Assembly (NCBI GenBank): GCA_026391655.1
Contig: JAPLDR010000064.1
Span: 1-33,076, forward strand
From: Bacteroidia bacterium
GTDB lineage: Bacteria; Bacteroidota; Bacteroidia; Bacteroidales; Prolixibacteraceae
DNA: 33,076 nt
Direction of reading: 5' to 3'
Shown here: piece after piece, positions 25,361 to 33,076 of the stretch
How the letters are laid out: every line of letters begins with the position of its first letter
Numbering within the stretch: the first letter of the stretch is position 1
The notes under the pieces: model-generated
Told to the model about the DNA's origin: nothing
The model's database searches: none
What the model saw: the letters and a program-made list of their open reading frames with translations, nothing else
Made by a program: the position numbers and the translations under genes

Positions 25361-27577
25361 CTACTCAACTTTTAGTTTTTGCTGCAAGCGGATGTCTGCT
25401 GAGGAGGCACCCAAGCGGATCTCAATACTGTCGCGCTCCACCTGCCAGTCGTTTTTGCTGATGTCCCAATAGGCCAGGCGTTGGGCCGCCAAAGGGATCG
25501 CAATGGTCTTGCGTTCTCCGGCTTTCAGATTTACGCGCTGAAATCCCTTGAGTTCCTGAACAGGACGACTGACCTGAGAGTTGAGGTGTTTCACATAGAG
25601 CTGCACCACCTCGTCACCTGCCAGTTTTCCGGTGTTTTCAACGTCCACATTCACGGTGATTGAACCATCTTTAGCGAGGTTCACGACGCTTGTCTTAAGG
25701 TTCGACCAGGCAAATGTGGTGTAGCTCAGACCAAAACCAAACGGATAGAGCGGCTCATTCTTGAAGTACATGTAGGTCCGTCCGTTGCGTATATTGTAAT
25801 CCAGCATTTCCGGCAACTGCTCCAGAGATTTTGGCCAGGTTTGCACCAAACGTCCGCCTGGATTGTAGTCACCAAACAGCGCGTCTGCCAGCGCGTTGCC
25901 CTCCTCCTGACTGCTGTGAGCCATATGCACAATAGCTGGCACATTTTTCTGGGTCCAGTTGATGGCGTAAGGGAAACTACTTTTAAGCACGACAATCGTT
26001 TTGGGATTGGCTGCCAATACTTGTTTAATAAGTTCTTCCTGGGAATCGAGGGTGATGGTTTTACGATCCAGATCTTCACGCCCTTCACTCGGACTTGAAA
26101 TCTTTTTCCAGCCATTGTCCTGGTTGGGATTGTTACCCACGCAAACAATGGCTACATCCGACGTTTTGGCCAGATTCACGGCTGCGGCAACATCATCACC
26201 CAAAGCGAACTGTACTTTCACTTTTTTACCGACTTTGTCCTTAACGCCTGCCAGTGGTGTAATTGCGTAAGGTCCTTGTGAGCTGTACCAGTCAAATACA
26301 ACCTGATCGGCTCGTGGGCCTATCATAGCTATAGACTTGATAGTCTTTTTGTTCAAAGGCAGAAGGTTTTCCTTATTTTTCAGGAGTACGATTGATTTTT
26401 GCGTGGCAAGTCGAACTACGTCCTTGTTCTTTTGTGTGTCCCATGGTTTGGTTTCTGTGGTGTCGATTCCAATTTTGGCATAAGGAACGCGATCAGCAGG
26501 ATCGAGCAATCCCAGCCGGATAAAAACGCGCAATGTGCCTTTAATAACCTCGTCGAGCCGCTTTTCGGTCAGAAGACCTTCTTCGATCGCTTTTTTTACC
26601 GGAGTCTCAAAATTTCTGTCGAGATACTGATTGACACCTGCATTAACCGTTCCCGCACCCGACTGGGTAGTATTCTCATAATATTTCTGTGAACGGCTCA
26701 GGTTAGCGAAGCCACCCGCATCGGTGCAGATCACTCCGTCAACGCCCCATTGTTTGACAGTTGCCGCCTCGATCATCGGGCTTACCGTGCAAGGGACTCC
26801 ATTATAAAGATTATAGGATGTCATAAAGCACTTGGCGCCACCCTCAACAAAACCTGAATGGAATGGCATAGAATAGTATTCATAAAACAGTCGAGTATCA
26901 AAATTCGAGGATGTGCTCGTACGATTGTCTTCATTGCTATTGGCAAAAAAATGTTTTAAGAGCGAAGCGCTGAGCCAATATTTGGGATCGTCGCCCTGGA
27001 GTCCCTTGATCATCGCCACAGACATTACACCGTTGAAGTAAGGATCTTCTCCAAAACATTCTTCGGTTCGGCCCCAACGAGGGTCACGACCCAAATCAGC
27101 GTTGGGAGCCCTGATGATTAGCCCACCGCGGCTATACTTGGGACTTTGGAAAACATACCGGGCTTCATTCCCTTCGATGGCGCCGGCCTGTCGTATGATT
27201 TCGGGATCCCAGGTTTCGCCCATGCCATAAGACTGTGGAAACGTCGTGGTGGTAATGGGACCTCGTCGCCCCCAGCCGCCGGGTGTTCCCTGAGCCAGGC
27301 CGTGCAGGCCTTCAACATGGCCCATCTTTTTAATGCCCAAACGCTCGACACCTGGACTCTGACTGAGAAACGCGACTTTCTCATCAAGCGTCATCAATGA
27401 AACAATGTTGCTAACCCGCTCCTCGATAGGCATATCGGGGTTCCGGAAAAGATAGAAAGTATTATCAGTTGAACCAACCTTGACCTGTCCACAAACAGAA
27501 GAATTGAAAGATCCAATTAACAATACAGCAATAATACAATATTGCAAAAGCTTATAAAGACTTATCCTGTTATTCAT
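25361..27577 (-). CDS. GH3 beta-glycosidase
   Basis: A 738-residue exported enzyme (signal peptide about 1-30). The GH3 N-terminal barrel shows PNADLGRDPRWGRTEECFGEDP (158-179) and KHFFANSNEDNR (208-219). The nucleophile D286 is in GVICTDAGGF, where many members have SDW. The alpha/beta sandwich domain carries the acid/base region SEGREDLDR (495-503). A fibronectin III-like domain closes the protein (YPFGFGLSYTTFAWSNL, then VENTGKLAGDEVVQLYV). Family members are mostly beta-glucosidases or beta-xylosidases, with some acting on other sugars; the TDA variant at the nucleophile gives no clear specificity. It lies between a DUF5597 enzyme (41 bases upstream) and the GH106-like gene (53 bases downstream) in the minus-strand operon. 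Confidence 0.92.
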   Translation of the reverse strand: MNNRISLYKLLQYCIIAVLLIGSFNSSVCGQVKVGSTDNTFYLFRNPDMPIEERVSNIVSLMTLDEKVAFLSQSPGVERLGIKKMGHVEGLHGLAQGTPGGWGRRGPITTTTFPQSYGMGETWDPEIIRQAGAIEGNEARYVFQSPKYSRGGLIIRAPNADLGRDPRWGRTEECFGEDPYFNGVMSVAMIKGLQGDDPKYWLSASLLKHFFANSNEDNRTSTSSNFDTRLFYEYYSMPFHSGFVEGGAKCFMTSYNLYNGVPCTVSPMIEAATVKQWGVDGVICTDAGGFANLSRSQKYYENTTQSGAGTVNAGVNQYLDRNFETPVKKAIEEGLLTEKRLDEVIKGTLRVFIRLGLLDPADRVPYAKIGIDTTETKPWDTQKNKDVVRLATQKSIVLLKNKENLLPLNKKTIKSIAMIGPRADQVVFDWYSSQGPYAITPLAGVKDKVGKKVKVQFALGDDVAAAVNLAKTSDVAIVCVGNNPNQDNGWKKISSPSEGREDLDRKTITLDSQEELIKQVLAANPKTIVVLKSSFPYAINWTQKNVPAIVHMAHSSQEEGNALADALFGDYNPGGRLVQTWPKSLEQLPEMLDYNIRNGRTYMYFKNEPLYPFGFGLSYTTFAWSNLKTSVVNLAKDGSITVNVDVENTGKLAGDEVVQLYVKHLNSQVSRPVQELKGFQRVNLKAGERKTIAIPLAAQRLAYWDISKNDWQVERDSIEIRLGASSADIRLQQKLKVE

Positions 27578-27618
27578 AAAGCCGCTTTTTAAAATATTTT
27601 CTGACTTTCAATGCTTAT

Positions 27619-29334
27619 TTATTTATAACTATATAAGGTAACTCTCAGAATGTTATAACCATTACCCAGCCTGAGGTTGTTTCCCTGAGCAGTATCATCA
27701 CCTGCCAGCCTACGCCCCGGTATCCATTTGCCTTCTACAAAAGTACCTTCCTCAACTGTTGCCAGTCCGGTTTTGAATTCAGTATTTTTTTGTGAAAAAG
27801 TAATTGACATACCAGTTCCACCAATGTAAAATTCTCCGGGAGAGGTCATTATAAATATGGTGGCACCCAGTTCAGCACTTTTGCTGTTTAGATTATTTGG
27901 ATCGAATCGAAGGTCAGCATGAAAAATTTGCTCGCCGAATTCAATATTTCCCGATGGATTATCTTTGGTTAATAAAACCGCACCCATAGAATTCAGTCCC
28001 TGGTGCTCGCCAATTAATGGCATAAGCTGAGAAATCATTTTATAACTCTGTGACAGTTCATCGCCTGCAACAATCCGTCGTTCAATACCAAAGGGCGAAA
28101 ACCCTAATGCGTCATGTTGTCCGACTGCATAAATGGCATATGCCGCTCCTGTAGCGCCACTGCCTGTTTCAGGGATAAACAACGGGTTGCCGGAGCGGGT
28201 AAATTGTTCAGCCATATATGCAAAATCAGGGCGGTAAAGGTCGGGGCAAAGGATGTCAATTGATGGGCCTCCGGCATGATAAATATCGAATACCTGCGGG
28301 AGGCATCCGCCACTTGGATAGGTTCCGGGCCATGAATGTTCCCGTTGTTTCAGCCAGACATTGACAAACATGGGTATCGGGTATTCTGCTTTTCCTGCTT
28401 CAACAACATAATTGATATAAGTTGCATAATACCAAGCCATAAAAACTTCGTCGGAATAGAAAGGATAAGTTACCAATGCCTCATCCTGTTCTTTCTGGGT
28501 CATTGGCGGTACGAGGTTCCGGACCGGCATAACCAGTCCCTTGGATTTTCCCGGACCGAATACTTCTTCCCAGGTTCCTGATAATTTGGATCCGTTAGCT
28601 TTCCATGCTTCTTTTAATTCAGGAACGAGTTTGTTTTTATTTTTTTCGATATAACTCATTAATTTCTGCGGAACAGGTCCGTAATAAGCTTTATTAGCCA
28701 TGGCGGAACGGTCGCGGGAGTCGCGCAATACACCGACTTCGTTTTCGACCTGCATCATTATGACCGTTCGCTGGCTGCTGTCAACTTCCTTGATGTATTT
28801 CATCAGGGCAGCAAAAGCACGGGCATCGGCATTGCGGTTTTCTTCACTTAATGGTGTTATTAATTCGATGGATTCAGTATCGTTTATTTTAACACGAGGG
28901 AATCGTTCATAGTCCTTTTTTACCCAATCAGGAACATAACTGGACAATCCGTTTTTCCAACTTGCAAACCAGATGAAAATCAGTTTCAGATTATTTTTTC
29001 TGGCATCGTTTATTACCGCGCCAATGATATCAAAATTGAATTTGCCTTCCTCTGGTTCGACCATGGCCCATGAGATACCCGCTATTACCGAATTAAGATT
29101 ACTTTCGGTTAATGCCGGCCAAATTGGTTTCATGTAATCAATGCTGGTAGCAGCATTATTGGTCAGTTCGCCACATAGGGCGATAAAAGGTTTTCCATCA
29201 ACAATAAATTGTTTGGCCGTTCCTTGTTCTTTAAGAGAAGGTATAGGTTTTTGACTTAAACAATTAATGCTGAAAAATGACAGCAAAAATACGACTGCGA
29301 GTAATGTGCGACAAGCTTGGTCTATGTTTTTCAT
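27619..29334 (-). CDS. DUF5597 GH35-like hydrolase, copy 2
   Basis: A 571-residue enzyme, closest to the copy at 19890-21605. Shared blocks are IVDGKPF, MVEPEEGKFNFD, ASWKNGLSSYVPDWVKK and NEVGVLRDSRDRS. The acid/base is E199 in MQVENEVG and the nucleophile is E389 in LFIPETGSG. It has an insertion of roughly 25-30 residues after TWEEVFG (about 262-293, VMPVRNLVPPMTQKEQDEAL) that copy 1 lacks; it would fall near the active-site rim. The N-terminal hydrophobic stretch (9-26, AVVFLLSFFSINCLS) is a signal peptide, possibly with C25 as lipid attachment. DUF5597 C-terminal motifs are present (WIPGRRLAGDD). It is cotranscribed with copy 3 (43-base gap). Confidence 0.82.
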   Translation of the reverse strand: MKNIDQACRTLLAVVFLLSFFSINCLSQKPIPSLKEQGTAKQFIVDGKPFIALCGELTNNAATSIDYMKPIWPALTESNLNSVIAGISWAMVEPEEGKFNFDIIGAVINDARKNNLKLIFIWFASWKNGLSSYVPDWVKKDYERFPRVKINDTESIELITPLSEENRNADARAFAALMKYIKEVDSSQRTVIMMQVENEVGVLRDSRDRSAMANKAYYGPVPQKLMSYIEKNKNKLVPELKEAWKANGSKLSGTWEEVFGPGKSKGLVMPVRNLVPPMTQKEQDEALVTYPFYSDEVFMAWYYATYINYVVEAGKAEYPIPMFVNVWLKQREHSWPGTYPSGGCLPQVFDIYHAGGPSIDILCPDLYRPDFAYMAEQFTRSGNPLFIPETGSGATGAAYAIYAVGQHDALGFSPFGIERRIVAGDELSQSYKMISQLMPLIGEHQGLNSMGAVLLTKDNPSGNIEFGEQIFHADLRFDPNNLNSKSAELGATIFIMTSPGEFYIGGTGMSITFSQKNTEFKTGLATVEEGTFVEGKWIPGRRLAGDDTAQGNNLRLGNGYNILRVTLYSYK

Positions 29335-29377
29335 AAAAGTCGAATTTTAAAAGTTAGTATAATCGATCGCTCTCCTT

Positions 29378-31009
29378 TCAGCGTGTGATCAACGTTGTAT
29401 GAAGCACTGCTGGCACAGCTCCAATTCGTGGTCCTCCCCAATCGGTTTCGTCCCCATTTCGGATTCGTAATAGTCTGAATGTTCCATTTACATACTGACC
29501 CTCTTCGACTTTCAGGTATTGCCAGGCTTTTCCTGCATTGGCACCAACAGGCTTAAAGTTGAAATGGCAAAGTGAACCAATTAGCACAAATTCGTTCTCC
29601 CCAAGTTGTACTATCATGGCTTTGCCGATTGGACGAGTATTGGCTTGCACCGTTTGCCTTCCGGAAGCACCGAAAGATACAGTAGCCTGCCATGAACCGA
29701 GGTCGATTGTCTGCGCTGCATGATCCTCATGCTCCACTACGGATTTTATCTTTCCTTCAAAACTCCATTTCGCCAGTTCCCGCATCATTGGGCCGGCCAT
29801 GGTGTATTCCTGTGCGATAGAAGCCAGTCGGGTTTCGGTCTCAGCCTTTCCTTCACCGCGGCCATTGTCGTCAATCCCAAATGGTGAAAAACCAATGCCA
29901 CCATTCGCAAGCACAGAATAGAAGTACTTTGTGTATTCCTCACCTGAGCCTATTTCGGGCACGAACAACGGGTTATCAGAGCGGTCATATAACTCAATTA
30001 CTTTCAGTGCCCGCTCGCTTTCAGGCAAATAGATATCCGGAGCCAGCAAGTCGATGGCAGGAGCTGCTGCCTTCCATATTGGAATTACATTATCAGTTGG
30101 GCCGCCACTTTCATACGTGTTCGCGCTTGGATTGCTGATCGGGTCGCGAAGTGCTGCGTTAACATAAAGTGGCAACGAATTCACCAATTTGCCTGCCGCT
30201 GCAACGTAGCCAATGTAACTGGCAACCGACCAGGCATGGAAATATTCGTCTGCATCTTTTCCAAAAACTTCAGTCCATGTTCCTTTTGCATCAGTGGGTT
30301 TGTTCAATGCTTTAAGAATTTCTGGTTTGAGCAGTTTTTCAGGCACTTGTCCTTCGAAAAGTTTTTGGGCTTCTGCTGAATAATCGCGTACACTTCCCCA
30401 TGATCCGGGTTCGTTTTCAACCTGAACCATCAGCACAGTATGTTGTTGATCAGCTTTTTCCAAATATCCCATTACTGCTTTGAACGCTTTCGCATCGGCT
30501 TCCATTGCGGCTTGAGTATGTGGCGAAGGCGAATCGACCGGTTGCCCGTTTTTTCCGGTGATGTTGGGGTATTTTGAAGGTTCTCGCTTCATCCATTCGG
30601 GCATATAATGACTACTTCCGTTTTTCCAGGTGGCGAACCATAATAGCACAAGATGCACCTTGTGTTCACGTCCTTGTTTCAACAGCGTGTCAACCAGCGA
30701 AAAATCGAACTTCCCCAGTTGTGGTTCTATCTGTTCCCAGTAAATTGGCACTTCGAGCGTATTGGCGTGCATCTCTTCAATGGCTGTCCATACCTGTGGC
30801 ATCATACCTGGCCATGCACTTGAATTGTGTGCCTGTCCGCCAAGAATTAAGAAGGGTTTCCCATCGACGAGAAGGGCATGGCGACCATTCTTTTCGATAA
30901 TCTGTGGTACTGTTCCCTTGCCGGTTTGGCTCCAGGCCGTATTAACTGACAACAAAGCTATTAATAAGCTCAAAGTTGCCATTCTTACCAATATGGCATT
31001 GTTTTTCAT
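29378..31009 (-). CDS. DUF5597 GH35-like hydrolase, copy 3
   Basis: A 543-residue enzyme with a signal peptide ending NTAWSQ (about residue 28). LLVDGKPFLILGGQAHNSSAW (46-66) opens the barrel. YWEQIEPQLGKFDF (90-103) matches the GH35/GH42 block. E200 in MVQVENEPG is the acid/base and E352 in LFVPEIGSG the nucleophile. The C-terminal DUF5597 region is present (FVLIGSLCHFNFKP). It is more distant from copies 1 and 2 and has the plain PGSWGSVRDYS form after the acid/base. It sits 34 bases after the GH2 gene and 43 before copy 2. A beta-galactosidase-type activity is likely from the family. Confidence 0.83.
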   Translation of the reverse strand: MKNNAILVRMATLSLLIALLSVNTAWSQTGKGTVPQIIEKNGRHALLVDGKPFLILGGQAHNSSAWPGMMPQVWTAIEEMHANTLEVPIYWEQIEPQLGKFDFSLVDTLLKQGREHKVHLVLLWFATWKNGSSHYMPEWMKREPSKYPNITGKNGQPVDSPSPHTQAAMEADAKAFKAVMGYLEKADQQHTVLMVQVENEPGSWGSVRDYSAEAQKLFEGQVPEKLLKPEILKALNKPTDAKGTWTEVFGKDADEYFHAWSVASYIGYVAAAGKLVNSLPLYVNAALRDPISNPSANTYESGGPTDNVIPIWKAAAPAIDLLAPDIYLPESERALKVIELYDRSDNPLFVPEIGSGEEYTKYFYSVLANGGIGFSPFGIDDNGRGEGKAETETRLASIAQEYTMAGPMMRELAKWSFEGKIKSVVEHEDHAAQTIDLGSWQATVSFGASGRQTVQANTRPIGKAMIVQLGENEFVLIGSLCHFNFKPVGANAGKAWQYLKVEEGQYVNGTFRLLRIRNGDETDWGGPRIGAVPAVLHTTLITR

Positions 31010-31043
31010 GTTATTTTTGATTTTATCATGCTACATTTTTCAA

Positions 31044-33076
31044 TTAAGGAAGTCTCTGTGGCAAAGTTAGCGTAAGTCCGCCAACGATCTCCACAGGTTT
31101 CGAATCGATCTTAATGCTGGCGCTGGAAAGTCCGTCACGTTTTGCTGTAACAGTAATTGTGCCTGGTACCAGCGTCGAGCGAATTGCCACGCGGTTGATG
31201 CCACATTCGGTGTCGAGATAGAGGTTGTTCGTGGTATTGAGTTTCGCGGCATTGAACCCGCCCCGCCAGATAACCGGCCCCGTGATGGAAAAATCGACCC
31301 TGGCCTCGTCTGTCGGGCAACGGCGACCTTGTGCGTCAACGACTTCGAAGTCAATCAGTGCCACGTCGCTTCCATCTGCCTGCAGACCCTTCGGTCCTGT
31401 GTGAAGCGTAAGTTTGATGGCCCTGGGCTCGCCCGCAGTCTGAAGTTCCTGTTGTGCAACGATTTTACTGCCCTTCGTAGCCACAGCTTTAAGCTTACCC
31501 GGAGCGAACGTTACATTCGGAAATGCATACACATAGCCTGTGTTCACGCCTGCTGCAGGTTCAGAGCCCGGTACTCTTTCACCGCTCTTATATGGATCCA
31601 CAAAATCGTACGTTTTGTTTGCAACACCAAGAGATTTTCCATTTAGGAACAGCTCAACCTGATCGCAATGTGTAGCAGCCACATAAATAGTCTTCGTGGT
31701 ATTGACTGGATAATTCCAATGCCCAATGATATGAATGTCAGGTTTTTCGTTTTGCATTACACGTGAAACATAGAACAGCGATTTGGGTAATCGTACACCA
31801 TCCACCTTGCCGCTTACGCGAAGGACATAGCTGCCCTGCTGGCGTCCATCGGCATCTTCATCTGTAAAATAGATGGAGCAGTAGGCCGACCATTTCGAGT
31901 GGGCCGGATCGGCATTGTCGATCCGGTTAATTACGTAACTGTTGTAGCGCGTGGTAGCGGCGAGAGAAAATGTCTCGGAATTCCAATGCCAGGTGTCAAC
32001 GGGACGGCCTCCTATCATACCAACTTTTGGTTTGAAACCGAAATGCGGTGGCGAGTAATCATCCCATATATTTCGGCCGGCTTCATCACGAAAATCTTCT
32101 GTCTCTATTAAAGGTGCCTTGTCGCGGCGTGCAATGCTGTAACCGCGGAAGATATCATCGCCCACTATTTTATCGGTCTGAGGCGCCTGACCGATCATAA
32201 CGCCGTAATATTCAGACATCGGGGTCAGCGCTGTGTTGGCATCTGCAAGATCATTGTCGCGTGTACCCATAACTCGTCCACCGTACGGATCAAGTTCCTT
32301 TCGCATTGCTACCATCTGCACCATTTGCTCTGGCGTAACAATAGTGTTTCCTGCCTCCCAAAAAAATATGCTGGGGTTGTTCCGGTAAAAAATCATTGTT
32401 GCGCGCATTACTTCGGCACGCTGATCCCATTGGCGACCAGTTACCAAACGTTCCTTGTCACCTGCCGGACAAACCTCGACAATTCCAAGTCTGTCACATG
32501 CCTCCACATCGATACGTTGTGGTGCGACGTGCATCCAGCGCATATAATTTCCATTGCTTTCTTTGAGCATTCTGAGGGTGAAATCGTGCATCCAGTCCGG
32601 ATAAGCGCCACCCAAACCAGCCCAGTCATTGGCCGAACGCTGCGCATAACCAGTTAGCCAGACAAACCTTCCGTTTAGCCATACGCCACCCGTTCCGGCA
32701 CCACCCTTGAATTCGGTCTGGCGAAATCCTGTCTGTGTATCACACACATCAACCACTTTGCCATTCACGCTGAGGATAGAGTATACTTTATAAAGATAGG
32801 GATCGTTTACATCCCAAAAACGGGCACCGGTCAACTTGCCGGAGGCCGTGAAGATCTCTGACTGGTTCGCCACCAGGTCGGAGGTATTGCCATCCAATTT
32901 TGCCACTACGACACCATCGGCATCCACAACAATGGCAGAAAACGTGATGGAAGCATAGTCGCCTGCTTCATTGACAACCTCAGCCTCAACCTTTAGGTCC
33001 GCGGTCTTTTTCTTCAGGTCGAAGGCCTCCGAATAAATATAGACGCCCGTAGTTTTCAAATTTTCGTAAAGAGGAA
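31044..33076 (-). CDS. GH2 family glycosidase, N-terminus beyond window
   Basis: This is the C-terminal part of a GH2 enzyme; the frame stays open to the right edge (codons reading PLYEN before LKTTGVYIY), so the start lies outside. Numbering from the TTG at 33059, residues 10-110 form the immunoglobulin-like domain ending QTGFRQTEF. The barrel shows LNGRFVWLTGYAQ (128-140) and RNNPSIFFWEAGNT (226-239). In usual GH2 enzymes the acid/base Glu follows GN, but here that place is T239, while E235 lies two residues before the GN. LIETEDF supplies the nucleophile-type Glu. DUF4982 and further beta-sandwich domains follow (VELFLNGKSLG, LQADGSDVALIDFEVVD). GH2 includes beta-galactosidases, glucuronidases and others. 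It is the first visible gene of the five-gene minus-strand operon. Confidence 0.85.
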   Translation of the reverse strand, partial: PLYENLKTTGVYIYSEAFDLKKKTADLKVEAEVVNEAGDYASITFSAIVVDADGVVVAKLDGNTSDLVANQSEIFTASGKLTGARFWDVNDPYLYKVYSILSVNGKVVDVCDTQTGFRQTEFKGGAGTGGVWLNGRFVWLTGYAQRSANDWAGLGGAYPDWMHDFTLRMLKESNGNYMRWMHVAPQRIDVEACDRLGIVEVCPAGDKERLVTGRQWDQRAEVMRATMIFYRNNPSIFFWEAGNTIVTPEQMVQMVAMRKELDPYGGRVMGTRDNDLADANTALTPMSEYYGVMIGQAPQTDKIVGDDIFRGYSIARRDKAPLIETEDFRDEAGRNIWDDYSPPHFGFKPKVGMIGGRPVDTWHWNSETFSLAATTRYNSYVINRIDNADPAHSKWSAYCSIYFTDEDADGRQQGSYVLRVSGKVDGVRLPKSLFYVSRVMQNEKPDIHIIGHWNYPVNTTKTIYVAATHCDQVELFLNGKSLGVANKTYDFVDPYKSGERVPGSEPAAGVNTGYVYAFPNVTFAPGKLKAVATKGSKIVAQQELQTAGEPRAIKLTLHTGPKGLQADGSDVALIDFEVVDAQGRRCPTDEARVDFSITGPVIWRGGFNAAKLNTTNNLYLDTECGINRVAIRSTLVPGTITVTAKRDGLSSASIKIDSKPVEIVGGLTLTLPQRLP

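Noticed and set aside
33057-33059. TTG at 33059 as the start codon of the GH2 gene
   Set aside because: The frame continues in GH2-like sequence (PLYEN) to the window edge, so the gene is truncated by the window rather than starting here.
1-33076. Canonical polysaccharide utilisation locus with SusC/SusD
   Set aside because: No TonB-dependent receptor, SusD-like lipoprotein, hybrid sensor or anti-sigma gene is present in the window, so the label is not supported here.

Overview
The window looks like a chromosomal segment of a free-living Bacteroidota (Bacteroidales/Marinilabiliales-like) polysaccharide degrader. Four things point there: the di-heme cytochrome b558-type SdhC with gene order sdhC-sdhA-sdhB, TAnnTTTG-type -7 promoter boxes, the lack of consistent Shine-Dalgarno sequences, and a dense set of secreted glycoside hydrolases. 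DUF5597, DUF5107-TPR and PKD architectures are also typical of that phylum. No rRNA, tRNA, CRISPR array, transposase or integrase gene was seen.

Layout. The left edge (1-329) may carry the last codons of an upstream plus-strand gene, then palindromic intergenic DNA. At 330-1775 (minus) lies a secreted clan GH-A hydrolase of agarase-like type. A housekeeping block follows: sdhC, sdhA and sdhB (1971-5420) with a promoter and a strong terminator, then a conserved gene of unknown function (5588-6319). From 6536 to 15982 a plus-strand operon-like run encodes a DUF5107-TPR protein, a second agarase-like GH-A enzyme, a GH28-like pectinase-fold enzyme and a GH106-like enzyme. An AT-rich insert (about 15983-17266) interrupts the series. 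It holds a truncated RhuM-type gene, an orphan 179-codon gene and a large imperfect hairpin. Plus-strand genes then resume: a serine beta-lactamase-family hydrolase, a CBM9-like/PKD protein, a DUF5597 GH35-like enzyme and a GH88/GH105 unsaturated uronyl hydrolase ending at 23061. From 23064 to the right edge everything is on the minus strand, as a tight five-gene operon read right to left: GH2 (partial), two DUF5597 GH35-like enzymes, GH3 and a second GH106-like enzyme.

How the genes may work together (inference). GH28 + GH105 + GH106 + GH2/GH35/GH3 is the kind of set expected for rhamnogalacturonan or a related uronic-acid/rhamnose/galactose polymer. GH28 would cut galacturonosyl bonds, GH105 would remove unsaturated uronyl ends left by a lyase, GH106 would remove rhamnose, and GH2/GH35/GH3 would trim galactose or glucose side chains. 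No polysaccharide lyase, SusC/SusD pair, sulfatase, sugar transporter or regulator is in the window, so the locus is either incomplete here or of a non-Sus type. Absence of sulfatases argues against a typical marine-algal target despite the agarase resemblance.

Most worth a second look: the DUF5107-TPR leader protein; the two agarase-like enzymes in a pectin-like context; the GH2 enzyme whose canonical acid/base Glu is replaced by Thr; and the cassette-like insert with an attC-like hairpin.
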